DNA of 64,000 nucleotides from Gemmatimonadota bacterium (GCA_016209885.1 JACQVF010000020.1:1-64000); one strand, 5' to 3'; shown: positions 55,420 through 63,649, counted from the stretch's first letter. Translations and numbers: made by a program. Notes: generated by a model from the sequence alone, not told the origin.

Positions 55420-55539
55420 TGCAAAACGGTAGAGCACCGTCCGCAGGTCCCGCTTGACGGGACCGCGTATTCCCGGCCGGGATACGAACCGACCAGGCCA
55501 CGGAGGGATTGTCGCCTCCCGCCTGGTCGGTCGTTTTTT
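55420..55539 (+). ncRNA. Structured glnA leader or small RNA, four hairpins ending in an intrinsic terminator
   Basis: From a strong promoter, about 120 bases fold into four successive hairpins: ACGGT-AGAGC-ACCGT (55426-55440), GGTCCCG-CTTGA-CGGGACC (55446-55464), GTAT(T)CCCGG/CCGGGATAC (55467-55485) and CCGACCAGGC/GCCTGGTCGG (55489-55498 with 55521-55530) enclosing GGAGG/CCTCC. The last is followed at once by TCG and six T. This reads either as a glnA attenuator or as a free-standing small RNA. No T-box, leader peptide or known glutamine/ammonium riboswitch element was recognised. The first three hairpins could form alternative pairings, but I see no perfect anti-terminator. Confidence 0.6.
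55489..55539 (+). terminator. Intrinsic terminator within the glnA leader
   Basis: A perfect 10-bp stem (CCGACCAGGC with GCCTGGTCGG), inner 5-bp stem (GGAGG with CCTCC), and a run of six T at 55534-55539. It lies only 44 bases before glnA and after its only visible promoter. Confidence 0.75.
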
Positions 55540-55582
55540 GGGGGTCGCGAACCGTCCACGACACACCCGAGGGAGGGAGTTA

Positions 55583-57001
55583 ATGGACCAGAACGGCTAT
55601 CTCATGCGCGTCGAAACCTTCCGCGAGGCCATGGAGCGGTACGTGGATGAGAATGGGAGCCGCGCCGGGCTCTCCCTTTCCACGCCCGAAGAGGTGGTCA
55701 AGTACTGCAAGGACTACGGGGTCACGTCGATCCGGCTGTGGTTCACGGACATCCTCGGGTTCCTGAAGTCCTTCGCCATCACGCCGGCGGAGCTAGCGGG
55801 CGCGTTCGAGGAGGGGATGGGCTTCGATGGCTCCTCCATCGAGGGCTATCAGCGGATCCAGGAAAGCGACATGGTCGCGTTCCCCCTGGCGCCGACGGCT
55901 CAGCTCATCCCTTTCAAGATCGGCGGCTCGAAATCGATCCGCATGTTTTCAGAGGTTCGAAATCCCGATGGCACGACGTACGCAAGCGACCCCCGCGAGA
56001 TCTTGAAACGTGCACTCGGCGGCCTGGAGAGGCACGGCTTCTCGCACATGAATATCGGTCCCGAGGCGGAGTACTACTATTTCCGGGACGAGACCTCTCC
56101 GACGATCCTGGACCAGGCAGGCTACTTCGACATCGTGCCCGTGGACCTGGGGGAGGACCTCCGGGAGGCCACGGTCTTCGCCCTCGAGTCGATGGGGATC
56201 CCGGTGGAGTACATGCACCACGAGGTGGCGCCCAGCCAGCACGAGATCGACCTCAAGTACCAGGAAGCGCTGCGCATGGCCGACGCGCTGCAGACCCACA
56301 AGTGGCTGGTGAAGGAGGTCGCCCGGCGCAATGGCGTCTACGCGACGTTCATGCCGAAGCCGCTCTACGGCGAGAATGGGAGCGGCATGCATACGCACCT
56401 GTCCATCTTCAAGGGCCGGAGGACCAACGCGTTCTTCTCGAAGAAGGACAGGTACCACCTCTCGGATGTGGCCAAACATTTCCTCGGGGGCGTGCTCATC
56501 CACGCCCGGGAGATGGCACTGGTCACCAACCAGTGGACGAACTCCTACAAGAGGTTGGTGGTCGGCTTCGAGGCGCCCGTCTACATCGCGTGGGCGGAGC
56601 GCAACCGCTCGGCCCTGGTGCGGGTGCCGGTCTACAAGCCCGGCAAGGAGCTGGCCACGCGCATCGAGCTTCGCTTCCCCGATGCGGCCTGCAACCCGTA
56701 CCTGGCCTTTGCGGTGATGCTCGCCGCGGGGCTGGACGGGCTCGATCGCAAACTCCCGGCACCGGAACCGATGCAGCGCGATCTGTATGAGCTGACACCG
56801 GTCGAGCGGGAGCAGCTCCAGATCGAATCGCTGCCCCATGACCTCTACGAGGCCATACGGGTCGCGGAAAGCAGCGCGCTCATCAAGGACACGCTGGGCG
56901 AGGACGTGTTGGCCAAGCTGGTAGAGACGAAGCTCACGGATTTCGATCGGTTCCGCACCTACATCTCGCCGCTCGATCTCCAGGAGCACCTGCGGCTGTA
57001 A
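55583..57001 (+). CDS. glnA: Glutamine synthetase, type I
   Basis: 472 residues; makes glutamine from glutamate, ammonia and ATP. Motifs: GMGFDGSSIEGYQRIQESDM, the metal-binding NIGPEAEYYYF, HHEVAPSQHEIDLKY, the ATP-binding FMPKPLYGENGSGMHTHLSIF, NSYKRLVVGFEAPVYIAWAERNRS and RIELRFPDAACNPYLAFAV. The region around the adenylylation tyrosine of type I-beta enzymes reads DLYELTPVEREQ and not the usual NLYDLPPEE, suggesting a type I-alpha-like enzyme not controlled that way. ATG 55583 follows GAGGGAGGGAG. A structured leader with a terminator precedes it. Confidence 0.97.
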   Translation: MDQNGYLMRVETFREAMERYVDENGSRAGLSLSTPEEVVKYCKDYGVTSIRLWFTDILGFLKSFAITPAELAGAFEEGMGFDGSSIEGYQRIQESDMVAFPLAPTAQLIPFKIGGSKSIRMFSEVRNPDGTTYASDPREILKRALGGLERHGFSHMNIGPEAEYYYFRDETSPTILDQAGYFDIVPVDLGEDLREATVFALESMGIPVEYMHHEVAPSQHEIDLKYQEALRMADALQTHKWLVKEVARRNGVYATFMPKPLYGENGSGMHTHLSIFKGRRTNAFFSKKDRYHLSDVAKHFLGGVLIHAREMALVTNQWTNSYKRLVVGFEAPVYIAWAERNRSALVRVPVYKPGKELATRIELRFPDAACNPYLAFAVMLAAGLDGLDRKLPAPEPMQRDLYELTPVEREQLQIESLPHDLYEAIRVAESSALIKDTLGEDVLAKLVETKLTDFDRFRTYISPLDLQEHLRL

Positions 57002-57074
57002 CGCTGCCGGAGCCCGGAGCCGGGCGGGCGCGTTGGCTTCCGCCGCGGCGCCGTGGTGCAGCGTCAGAGCCGAA

Positions 57075-57106
57075 ATGGGGCGGCCTGGGGTTCCAGGCCG
57101 CCCCAT
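57075..57106. terminator. Perfect 14-bp hairpin after glnA
   Basis: ATGGGGCGGCCTGG, loop GGTT, then its exact complement. It lies 74 bases after the glnA stop and 186 before the convergent pdxH end. There is no T-run on either side, so termination efficiency is uncertain; it could also protect transcript 3' ends. Confidence 0.55.
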
Positions 57107-57291
57107 CAGGCAGGGCTGGCGGCACGGCTGGCGGCACGGCTCGGGCGTGAGCTTCGACGTTCGGCCCATTCCCCGCGACTTCCAAGGCGCCCACAGCGCT
57201 GACGAGCAGCGCACCTCCTGCGCGACGGTGCCCCGGCGTCTGCGGAGCGGGTTCGCGGACGCCTCCGGGCCGGGCGCCTTGGGCCCCGCTC

Positions 57292-57930
57292 TCAAGGCGA
57301 GAGGCGCTCTATGCGCCAGCCGCCGGACTCCTCACGCACGTAGCGGATGCGGTCGTGAAGTCGGTCGGGACGCCCCTGCCAGAACTCGAACTCCACGGGT
57401 GTGAGGCGCATCCCGCCCCAGCAGGGCGGCGGCGGCACGGGCCCCTCCGCGTAGAGACGCTCCATCTCCTCCATGCGCCGATCCAGCTCCTCCCGGCTTC
57501 TGATGACCCGACTCTGCCGGGAGGTCCAGGCCGCGAGCTGGCTCCGGCGCGGGCGCGTCTGGAAGTACGCCTCCGATTCCTCCCGCGAGATTTTCGTGAC
57601 GGTGCCGCGCAGGCCGATCTGACGATTGAGCGGCCCCCAGTAGAAGACGATCGCCGCGTGCGGGTTCTCCGTGAGCTCCTGCCCCTTGCGGCTCTCGTAG
57701 TCGGTGAAGAACACGAACCCGCGCTCGTCGAATGACTTCAGCAGCACCACGCGCGCCGACGGCCTTCCGTCCATCGTGGCGGTAGCCAGCACCATTGCGG
57801 TGGGATCGACGAGACCCGCGCGAAGCGCATCGTTGAACCAGCGCTCGAACTGACGGAACGGGTCCGGGTCCATCTCGCTGTCCCGGATTGGGCCCCCGCC
57901 ATACTGTCTCCGCTGCTCACCGATCTCCAT
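57292..57930 (-). CDS. pdxH: Pyridoxamine 5'-phosphate oxidase
   Basis: 212 residues, FMN-dependent. Oxidises pyridoxine- or pyridoxamine-phosphate to PLP. Motifs: MVLATATMDGRPSARVVLLKSFDERGFVFFTDYESRKGQEL (FMN), HAAIVFYWGPLNRQIGLRGTVTKIS, YFQTRPRRSQLAAWTSRQS and the C-terminal FEFWQGRPDRLHDRIRY...WRIERLSP. ATG 57930 begins MEIGEQRRQYG as in the family. It follows the epimerase gene by 13 bases. Confidence 0.95.
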   Translation of the reverse strand: MEIGEQRRQYGGGPIRDSEMDPDPFRQFERWFNDALRAGLVDPTAMVLATATMDGRPSARVVLLKSFDERGFVFFTDYESRKGQELTENPHAAIVFYWGPLNRQIGLRGTVTKISREESEAYFQTRPRRSQLAAWTSRQSRVIRSREELDRRMEEMERLYAEGPVPPPPCWGGMRLTPVEFEFWQGRPDRLHDRIRYVREESGGWRIERLSP

Positions 57931-57943
57931 CGTCCGCTCTTCC

Positions 57944-59317
57944 CTATCGCCCCAGTTGGAAGCGCAGTGATCCCTCCAGGTCGGGGTGCAGGAAGCCGAA
58001 CCCGTCGGCCTCCAGCTTGCGGCATGCGACTCGGGCACCGGCGAGCAGCAGCTCCTGGCCCATCTCGCCGAGAACGAAGCGCACGGCCGCAGCCGGCAGA
58101 GGGATCCACGCCGGCCGGGCGAGCACCCGCGCCAAAATCGCTGCGAACTCCGCGTTCGTCACCGGCTCCGGCGCCACGGCGTTCACAGGCCCACGCAACG
58201 TGTCGCGGAAGATCACGTGCTGGATGACGCCCACGAGATCGTCACGGTCGATCCAGCTCCAGAACTGCCGCCCGTTGCCGATGCGGCCGCCCAACCCGAG
58301 CGAGAATGGCGGCAGCATCGGCGCCAGCGCCCCGCCGTTCCCCGCCACCACCAGCCCGATCCGCACGTTGACGACGCGGATCCCCGCCGCGCGCGCAGGC
58401 TCGGTCGCCGCCTCCCACTCCCGGGCGACGTCGGCCAGGAAGCCCACGCCGCCCGCGCTCTCCTCGTCTACCAGCTCCTCGCCCCGATCCCCGTAGATTC
58501 CGATGGCGGAGGCAGCGACAAGCACGCGCGGCGGCCGCTCCAGCGCGCCGAGCGCCTCGCAGAGAAGCCTCGTTCCGTCCGCACGGCTCCGGCGGATCAC
58601 CTCCTTGCGGGCCGGCGTCCACAGGCCCCCGGCGATGCTGGCGCCCGCCAGATGAACCACCGCGTCCAGCCCCTCGATGGCAGCCCGATCGATGCGCCGC
58701 TCCTCTACGCTCCAATGGATCTCGGGTGCTCCTGGGTGCGGCTGCCTGCGGACAAGCCGGAAAACCCGGTGCCCTCCACTCTCCAGGAACGCCACCAGCT
58801 CGGATCCGATGACGCCCGTGGAGCCGGTCACCGCGAGGCACAGAGGCCCCTGCGCCGCAAACGCCCCATGGCGCGCCAGGTCGTATCCCACCCGCGCGTG
58901 CCGAAAACGGAAGACGCGCTGCAGCGTCCGCCGGACAGCGCCGCCGACCACGAGCTCACCGAGCGGGCCGGGAGGAAGGCGATACTCCACCTCATCCTCG
59001 AGCAGCGTTCGGCCCCCGGGAGTCGGAGCGAAGCGCTGGCGGTGGAGCCACACCTCGAACGGACCGTCCACCTGCTCGAGGCAGAGCTCCTCGCCCTCGA
59101 CGTCCTCGCGCTGGCGCAGCACCCAGCGGCGCCGCCAGGGCCCCCTGCGGAGCTCGAGGACCAGGCGCGCGCTTTCCACCCCTACGTTCTCCCACTCCAG
59201 CACCCGCATGCGCTCCCAGGGCGGCAGCATGCGCTCGAGGCTGCCGGGCCGCCTATGCCACGCGAAGACCTCGGCCAACGGAGCGTCCAGTTCGCTGCGG
59301 TAGTCGAAATGCGCCAT
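57944..59317 (-). CDS. SRPBCC plus TIGR01777-type NAD-dependent epimerase fusion
   Basis: 457 residues. N-terminal START/SRPBCC-like module (about 1-145: FDYRSELDAPLAEVFAWHRRPGSLERMLPPWE) joined to an atypical short-chain dehydrogenase/epimerase (about 160-455) with Rossmann motif LAVTGSTGVIGSELVAFLESGGH, VVHLAGASIAGGLWT, VASAIGIYGDRGEELVDEES and VVNVRIGLVV. The same SRPBCC-epimerase fusion occurs in Actinomycetota and other phyla; the reaction is unknown. ATG 59317 (MAHFDYRSEL). Upstream of pdxH on the same strand. Confidence 0.88.
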   Translation of the reverse strand: MAHFDYRSELDAPLAEVFAWHRRPGSLERMLPPWERMRVLEWENVGVESARLVLELRRGPWRRRWVLRQREDVEGEELCLEQVDGPFEVWLHRQRFAPTPGGRTLLEDEVEYRLPPGPLGELVVGGAVRRTLQRVFRFRHARVGYDLARHGAFAAQGPLCLAVTGSTGVIGSELVAFLESGGHRVFRLVRRQPHPGAPEIHWSVEERRIDRAAIEGLDAVVHLAGASIAGGLWTPARKEVIRRSRADGTRLLCEALGALERPPRVLVAASAIGIYGDRGEELVDEESAGGVGFLADVAREWEAATEPARAAGIRVVNVRIGLVVAGNGGALAPMLPPFSLGLGGRIGNGRQFWSWIDRDDLVGVIQHVIFRDTLRGPVNAVAPEPVTNAEFAAILARVLARPAWIPLPAAAVRFVLGEMGQELLLAGARVACRKLEADGFGFLHPDLEGSLRFQLGR

Positions 59318-59621
59318 GGACGAGCGCCTCACCGGTCACCGTCCACTGCGACGCCGCCCCCACACTCCGCCGGGAACATGGCGTAGGTTGACACCCCCTT
59401 TCCAGGGGATCGGCGCCGTATAGGTCCATGCGGCGCTCGCGCCACCGGCCGCCCCGAACATGGGAATGAGCGCACGACCGTATTCCCTCGGGCCCCCGCT
59501 ACGAAACCCCTCGAACCTGTCCAGCACGCCGAGCCGCGCGTGTTCCGCAGCCCGGCGTGGTGCGCCGGTCACACAAAAGATTCGCGCCGGACCGAGAACG
59601 GGCCTCGATCCGGCGCGATCA
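59318..59621. other. Region between the epimerase start and the tmRNA 3' end
   Basis: 304 bases without a gene. The right edge is the tmRNA terminator (59574-59618). Hairpin CCCC-TTTCCA-GGGG near 59400. No clear promoter identified for the epimerase-pdxH pair. Confidence 0.4.
59574..59618 (-). terminator. Intrinsic terminator of tmRNA
   Basis: On the minus strand: stem TCGCGCCGGA / TCCGGCGCGA (59582-59591 with 59609-59618) followed by ATCTTTT. It lies three bases beyond the mature tmRNA 3' end. Confidence 0.8.
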
Positions 59622-59972
59622 TGGAGGCGGCGGGAGTCGAACCCGCGTCCGCGAGTAGGTCCCTTGAAGCTCCTACGTGCATAGCCCGCCGCGAAATCTC
59701 GCCCCGGGTCGGCCGGCGGACCGCCTTGCCGGAGCCAGCCGCTCTGGATCTCGCCCGCCGTGGTGCGGCGCCACGGACGGGACCAGCCCGATTTAGCGAC
59801 GCCTCGGGATCCGCCTCGGGCCCGGCGAATCAGGAGACGGGCTGCAATGTGTTACGCAGCCAGTGCCAGCTCAGAGTTGGCAGTTGTGTTTTTCCCGGTG
59901 GTTTTGCGAGGTCACCGGGACCTCGGCACGCAGCTCCAAGTTCACTAGACGCGTCGAAGCCGTGTCGCCCCC
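59622..59972 (-). ncRNA. ssrA: Transfer-messenger RNA (tmRNA)
   Basis: Rescues stalled ribosomes and tags the product for degradation. The 5' end reads GGGGGCGACACGGCTTCGACG (minus strand from 59972), and the 3' end carries the T-arm GCGGGTTCGACTCCCGC and the acceptor strand CGCCTCC pairing with GGGGGCG, then discriminator A at 59622; CCA is not encoded. The tag frame (59852-59896) reads GKNTTANSELALAA then TAA, with the usual LAA end. About 351 bases in the one-piece form. An intrinsic terminator follows directly. Confidence 0.95.
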
Positions 59973-60177
59973 TCTTGGGTGGTCCAAACTGCCGCGTGCC
60001 GGCCGCCCTCAGGCCCTCAAGCCCTCAGACCCGACAAAACCCGCACGCAGTAGAAAAGATAGCCGGACCATGGCGCGAAATCAACCAAGCACACCGGCGC
60101 ACCGGCGCGCCAGGCCCCGCTGGGTTTGAAGCGGAGGAAGTCTCGCGTTTCAGTGAAGTAGAAAAGGCAGTCCCCCC

Positions 60178-60978
60178 TCACGCGCCGGCTCTCGCACTTG
60201 CGGGAGCAGCGTCAGGGGATAGTTCGCAGAGCCGATTGATGCGTGTCGCCGCGCAGGCGGCGCCGAAGCCATTGTCGATGTTTACCACAGTGACGCCCGC
60301 AGCGCAGCTGTTGAGCATGGCCAGTAGCGCCGCCAGGCCAGCGAACGAGGCGCCGTAGCCCACGCTCGTCGGCACGGCGATGACCGGAGCAGCCACCAGT
60401 CCGCCCACGACTGAGGCGAGGGCGCCCTCCATTCCTGCGACAACGATGACGACCGCCGCCCGCCGCAGCACGTCCGCCGCCGACAGCACGCGATGCAGCC
60501 CGGCCACGCCCACATCGGTCAGGCGCTCCACCGGGTTCCCTAGTGCCCACGCCGTCACCGCCGCCTCCTCCGCGACCGCGAGGTCCCCCGTGCCTGCCGT
60601 AACGACCAGCACCGGCCCCCGCGTGCGGGCTGACGTCGGTGATTCCGGACCGAGGTAGACGGTACGCGCCAGGTCGTTTACCTCTGCGTCCGGGAACGCC
60701 TCAGGAAGCGCCTTGCGCGCGGCGTCGTCTGCCCGCGTGACCAAGAAGCCGTTTCCTCGATGCGCAAGCCGCTCGCAGATCGTCCGGAGCTGCTCGCATG
60801 TCTTGCCGGCGCCGTAGACTACCTCCGGGACGCCCTGGCGAAGCGCGCGATGGTGGTCGATCTGCGCGAAGCCCAGGTCCTCGACCGGCGCCCAGGCGAG
60901 GCGCTGGTACGCCTCCTCGGGTGTCAGGATGCCGCGTGCCACGTCGTCCAGGAGAGCGCGCACTCGCTCCGGGGTCAT
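60178..60978 (-). CDS. larB: LarB, nickel pincer cofactor biosynthesis
   Basis: 266 residues. N-terminal helical part, then a PurE-like domain: VLVVTAGTGDLAVAEEAAVTAWALGNPVERLTDVGVAGLHRVL, VIVVAGMEGALASVVGGLVAAPVIAVPTSVGYGASFAGLAALLAMLNSCAAGVTVVNIDNGFGAAC. LarB carboxylates and hydrolyses nicotinic acid adenine dinucleotide in the nickel-pincer cofactor pathway used by lactate racemase and relatives. larC and larE are not in the window. Its ATG overlaps the dusB stop (ATGA). Confidence 0.92.
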   Translation of the reverse strand: MTPERVRALLDDVARGILTPEEAYQRLAWAPVEDLGFAQIDHHRALRQGVPEVVYGAGKTCEQLRTICERLAHRGNGFLVTRADDAARKALPEAFPDAEVNDLARTVYLGPESPTSARTRGPVLVVTAGTGDLAVAEEAAVTAWALGNPVERLTDVGVAGLHRVLSAADVLRRAAVVIVVAGMEGALASVVGGLVAAPVIAVPTSVGYGASFAGLAALLAMLNSCAAGVTVVNIDNGFGAACAATRINRLCELSPDAAPASARAGA

Positions 60979-61970
60979 GCCACCGCCTCGAGCACGCCGT
61001 TCAGGTATCCCTCAAGGATCTCCTCCACCTGCTGGAGCGACTTCACCCCCATGAGCTCCTGCCGCAGGCGGCGTCCGCCCGGAAGCCCGCCCGTGTACCA
61101 GCCGAGATGCTTGCGAAGGTCGCGCATGGCCCGCGCCTCGTCCCGTTCAAACACGACGGCGTTGCGAGCATGCTCCAGCACGATCTGGAATCGCTCCCGC
61201 TCCGCCGGCGCCGCTGGCATCGGAAACCCGTCCAGCGCCGCCCGCGCCTGCGTGAACAGCCAGGGCGCACCATGCGCTCCGCGCGCTATCATGATCGCCG
61301 CACAGCCGGTCCGCTCCCGCATCGCTCGCGCGTCCTCACCCGTCCGCACGTCGCCGTTGCCGACCACGGGGATCTCCAGCGCTCGCACGACATCGGCGAT
61401 TTCGCTCCACCGCGCCCGGCCCGCGTACATCTCCGCACGCGTCCGCGGGTGAAGGGTCAGGGCGCGCGCGCCCGCATCCTGGCACGTGAGCGCGATGCTC
61501 ACCGGATCACGCGTCCCCTCGTCGTACCCGCTCCGGATCTTCACGGTCGTGGGAAGCGGCGTGGCATCGCTCACGGCACGAATGATCGAGTCCACAAGCT
61601 TCAAATCCCGCAGGCAGCCCGAGCCGCCGTTCCGCTTCACCACCTTTTTCACGGGGCAGCCGAAGTTGATGTCGATGAAATCCGGCGCGAACGCGTCCGC
61701 GACGAACGCCGACGCCGCCGCCATCGCGCCGGGATCCGCCCCGAAGATCTGCACGCCGATCGGGCGCTCCGACTCGTCGAAGCGCAGGTAGTCGAGCGTC
61801 CGCTCGCTGCGCCGCACGAGCCCGTCCGCGCTCACGAACTCGCTCACCACCACGTCGGCGCCGAACCGGCGGCAGAGGCGTCGGAACGGCGACTCGCTCA
61901 CGCCCGCTTGCGGCGCCAGGTAGAGTGCCGTGCGAGCGCTGTTGAGAAGTTCGAGCAAATCGTGGTTCAT
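60975..61970 (-). CDS. dusB: tRNA-dihydrouridine synthase (DusB-like)
   Basis: 331 residues, FMN-dependent TIM barrel that reduces uridine in tRNA. LAPQAGVSESPFRRLCRRFGADVVVSEFVSADGL, PIGVQIFGADP, IDINFGCPVKKVVKRNGGSGCL (catalytic Cys region), VKIRSGYDEG, LTLHPRTRAEMYAGRARW, IPVVGNGDVRTGEDA and MIARGAHGAPWLF are all typical. Operon with larB. Confidence 0.94.
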   Translation of the reverse strand: MNHDLLELLNSARTALYLAPQAGVSESPFRRLCRRFGADVVVSEFVSADGLVRRSERTLDYLRFDESERPIGVQIFGADPGAMAAASAFVADAFAPDFIDINFGCPVKKVVKRNGGSGCLRDLKLVDSIIRAVSDATPLPTTVKIRSGYDEGTRDPVSIALTCQDAGARALTLHPRTRAEMYAGRARWSEIADVVRALEIPVVGNGDVRTGEDARAMRERTGCAAIMIARGAHGAPWLFTQARAALDGFPMPAAPAERERFQIVLEHARNAVVFERDEARAMRDLRKHLGWYTGGLPGGRRLRQELMGVKSLQQVEEILEGYLNGVLEAVA

Positions 61971-62051
61971 GGCTCCGAAACTAAACAGTGGCTGCCGGCA
62001 CGTGAAGGGGCGGCGGAGGTGTCGGGGACGTCAGGGACGTCAGGCTGAGTT

Positions 62052-62080
62052 TTGACGGCGGAAAAACGATCCTGTATGTT
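62052..62080 (+). promoter_or_regulatory. Candidate sigma-70 type promoter for the EIIA-like gene
   Basis: TTGACG (62052-62057), a 17-base spacer and TATGTT (62075-62080), about 72 bases before the start at 62152. Confidence 0.5.
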
Positions 62081-62151
62081 TTGTGGTTCTCCGATTACGA
62101 TCGCGCCAAAGGCGGCACGTAATCCGGAAAAGCACTTTCGGAGACGACGCG

Positions 62152-62604
62152 ATGAAACTCAGGGACTTCTTTGGCCCGGACGCGGTAAAGCTACACCTGC
62201 AGGGCGAGTCCAAGGACGAGATCCTCAAAGAGCTGATTGGCCTCTTGGGGCTCGACGAAAAATCCCAAGCGATCCTCTACAAGACCGTGAAGCGGCGCGA
62301 GAACCTCGGCTCCACCGGAATCGGCAGGGGAATCGCGATTCCGCACTGCCGTTCCCTCGTGGTAAATCGCCTACGCCTTGCCTACGGCCGCAAGCCCGAG
62401 GGCACGGACTTTAAGGCCATCGACGGCCAGCCCGTCTACCATTTCTTCCTGATCGTGGCCCCTCCGCTCGAGGTCTCGAACCAGTACCTTCCCGTTCTTG
62501 GCAAGATCGCGCAGTTCGCCAAGGATCCGGATGTGCCCAAGCGGCTCCACGAGATCGAGAACGTGGATGATTTCCTCCGGCTACTGGAGGACAAGGCGAT
62601 CTGA
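62152..62604 (+). CDS. PTS EIIA-like (PtsN/mannitol-fructose type) protein
   Basis: 150 residues of the PTS_EIIA_type-2 fold. The active-site histidine motif is GSTGIGRGIAIPHCRS; the N-terminus MKLRDFFGPDAVKLHL and the C-terminus ENVDDFLRLLEDK fit PtsN. EIIA-Ntr proteins take phosphate from the nitrogen PTS or sense nutrients. No EI, HPr or EIIBC genes are near. A zinc-ribbon gene follows 26 bases later. Confidence 0.87.
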   Translation: MKLRDFFGPDAVKLHLQGESKDEILKELIGLLGLDEKSQAILYKTVKRRENLGSTGIGRGIAIPHCRSLVVNRLRLAYGRKPEGTDFKAIDGQPVYHFFLIVAPPLEVSNQYLPVLGKIAQFAKDPDVPKRLHEIENVDDFLRLLEDKAI

Positions 62605-62630
62605 GGCGCGGTGCCTCATGTGAGGGCCCC

Positions 62631-62990
62631 ATGCATCCCCAGCTCATGCTTTTGCTCGAGATCCAGGACCTGAAGACGCAACGGCGGGAGCTTCAGCAGG
62701 ACGCGAACGCCGAGCGCCTCGAGGCCGAGCATTTCCACATCGAACTCGAACACGCCCTGGCGGAACTCGATCACAAGGTTGCCGAGCTCGAGAACCAGCT
62801 CGAGCGGTCAGTACGCGCCCGCTACGAGCGCATTGCCAAGTCCCGCGACCGCGCCGTCGTGCCCGTGATCGCGGGGACGTGTTACGGCTGTTTCGTCTCG
62901 ATCCCCACAGCCACCCAGGGCATGGCCCAGCCGCACCGGGCGCTGCGCACCTGCGACCACTGCGGGTGCTTCATCTACATTCTCTCTTGA
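62631..62990 (+). CDS. C4-type zinc ribbon coiled-coil protein (short)
   Basis: 119 residues. Residues 1-72 form a coiled coil (IQDLKTQRRELQQDANAERL...LAELDHKVAELENQLERS). The C-terminal part has two CxxC pairs, CYGCF and CDHCGC, forming a zf-RING_7-type zinc ribbon as in COG1579 proteins, which are usually about 240 residues with a longer coil. Possibly a nucleic-acid or protein scaffold; function unknown. Confidence 0.8.
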   Translation: MHPQLMLLLEIQDLKTQRRELQQDANAERLEAEHFHIELEHALAELDHKVAELENQLERSVRARYERIAKSRDRAVVPVIAGTCYGCFVSIPTATQGMAQPHRALRTCDHCGCFIYILS

Positions 62991-63047
62991 GGGACGCTCT
63001 GCCACCGGGCGACGGCGAGGACGCGATCGCGGGAGACGGCGCTCATG

Positions 63048-63082
63048 GAAAAAAGCCGGGGCTCCCATCCGGGAGCCCCGGC
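63048..63082 (-). terminator. Intrinsic terminator of the sorting-domain gene
   Basis: Perfect 12-bp stem GCCGGGGCTCCC / GGGAGCCCCGGC (63055-63066 with 63071-63082), loop ATCC. On the minus strand it is followed by a run of six T (63049-63054). Terminates transcription of the gene at 63109-63552 and lies between convergent genes. Confidence 0.85.
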
Positions 63083-63108
63083 TTCCCTGCCTGCCCACCG
63101 CCTCCGGC

Positions 63109-63552
63109 TCACTTCGTGACGAACATCTTCCGAACCTGGCTCCTCCCGTTCACGGTGAGCTGGACGAAGTAGACGCCCGACGCGACCTGCTGGCCCCGCC
63201 GGTCCGTGCCGTCCCAGTACGCCTCGTAGCGCCCGGACTCCGTGTATCCCAGACGCTCGACGGCTTCGGCACCCCGTGAATGACGGAGCGCCGTAGGGAT
63301 CGCCACGAGCTGCTGAAGCACATTGTAAATGCGGATGGTCACTCGCACCGGCTTCCCGTCGACGAAAAGCTCTTCCCCCAGATAGAAGGGGATTCTCGTC
63401 TCCGGGTTGAACGGATTGGGATAGTTCTGTTCGAGCCGGAACCCGGCCTCCTGCTCGCCGGACGGCTTGCCGCGATCAACGGCCTGGGCAGTTGCTTCCG
63501 CGACGAAACCGAGCGTGAACAGGAGGACGACGACGCCGACAGCGCGTCTCAT
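63109..63552 (-). CDS. Small secreted protein with a FlgD-like/type IX-type sorting domain
   Basis: 147 residues. A signal peptide (about 1-23, VVVLLFTLGFVAEATAQA) leads almost directly into the sorting domain: FRLEQNYPNPFNPETRIPFYLGEE, VRVTIRIYNVLQQLVAIP, YEAYWDGTDRRGQQVASGVYFVQLTV, KMFVTK. The NYPNPFNP...GxYxxxWDGxDxxGxxVASGVY pattern is the FlgD-like Ig fold found at the C-terminus of secreted proteins. Here there is no cargo in front of it, so it may be a free-standing surface module or a remnant. Promoter and terminator are clear on both sides, indicating an expressed gene. Confidence 0.8.
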   Translation of the reverse strand: MRRAVGVVVLLFTLGFVAEATAQAVDRGKPSGEQEAGFRLEQNYPNPFNPETRIPFYLGEELFVDGKPVRVTIRIYNVLQQLVAIPTALRHSRGAEAVERLGYTESGRYEAYWDGTDRRGQQVASGVYFVQLTVNGRSQVRKMFVTK

Positions 63553-63649
63553 CCGTACCTCCGCACAGAAATGCTGTGCCGTAGCCTAGGAACGATAGCC
63601 CTCCAACGGATCTGGCAGGCTCACGCATACTTACACGTATCCACTAGGT

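Noticed and set aside
55420-55539. T-box or amino-acid leader-peptide attenuator for glnA
   Set aside because: No T-box consensus and no short reading frame with a run of glutamine codons was found in the leader.
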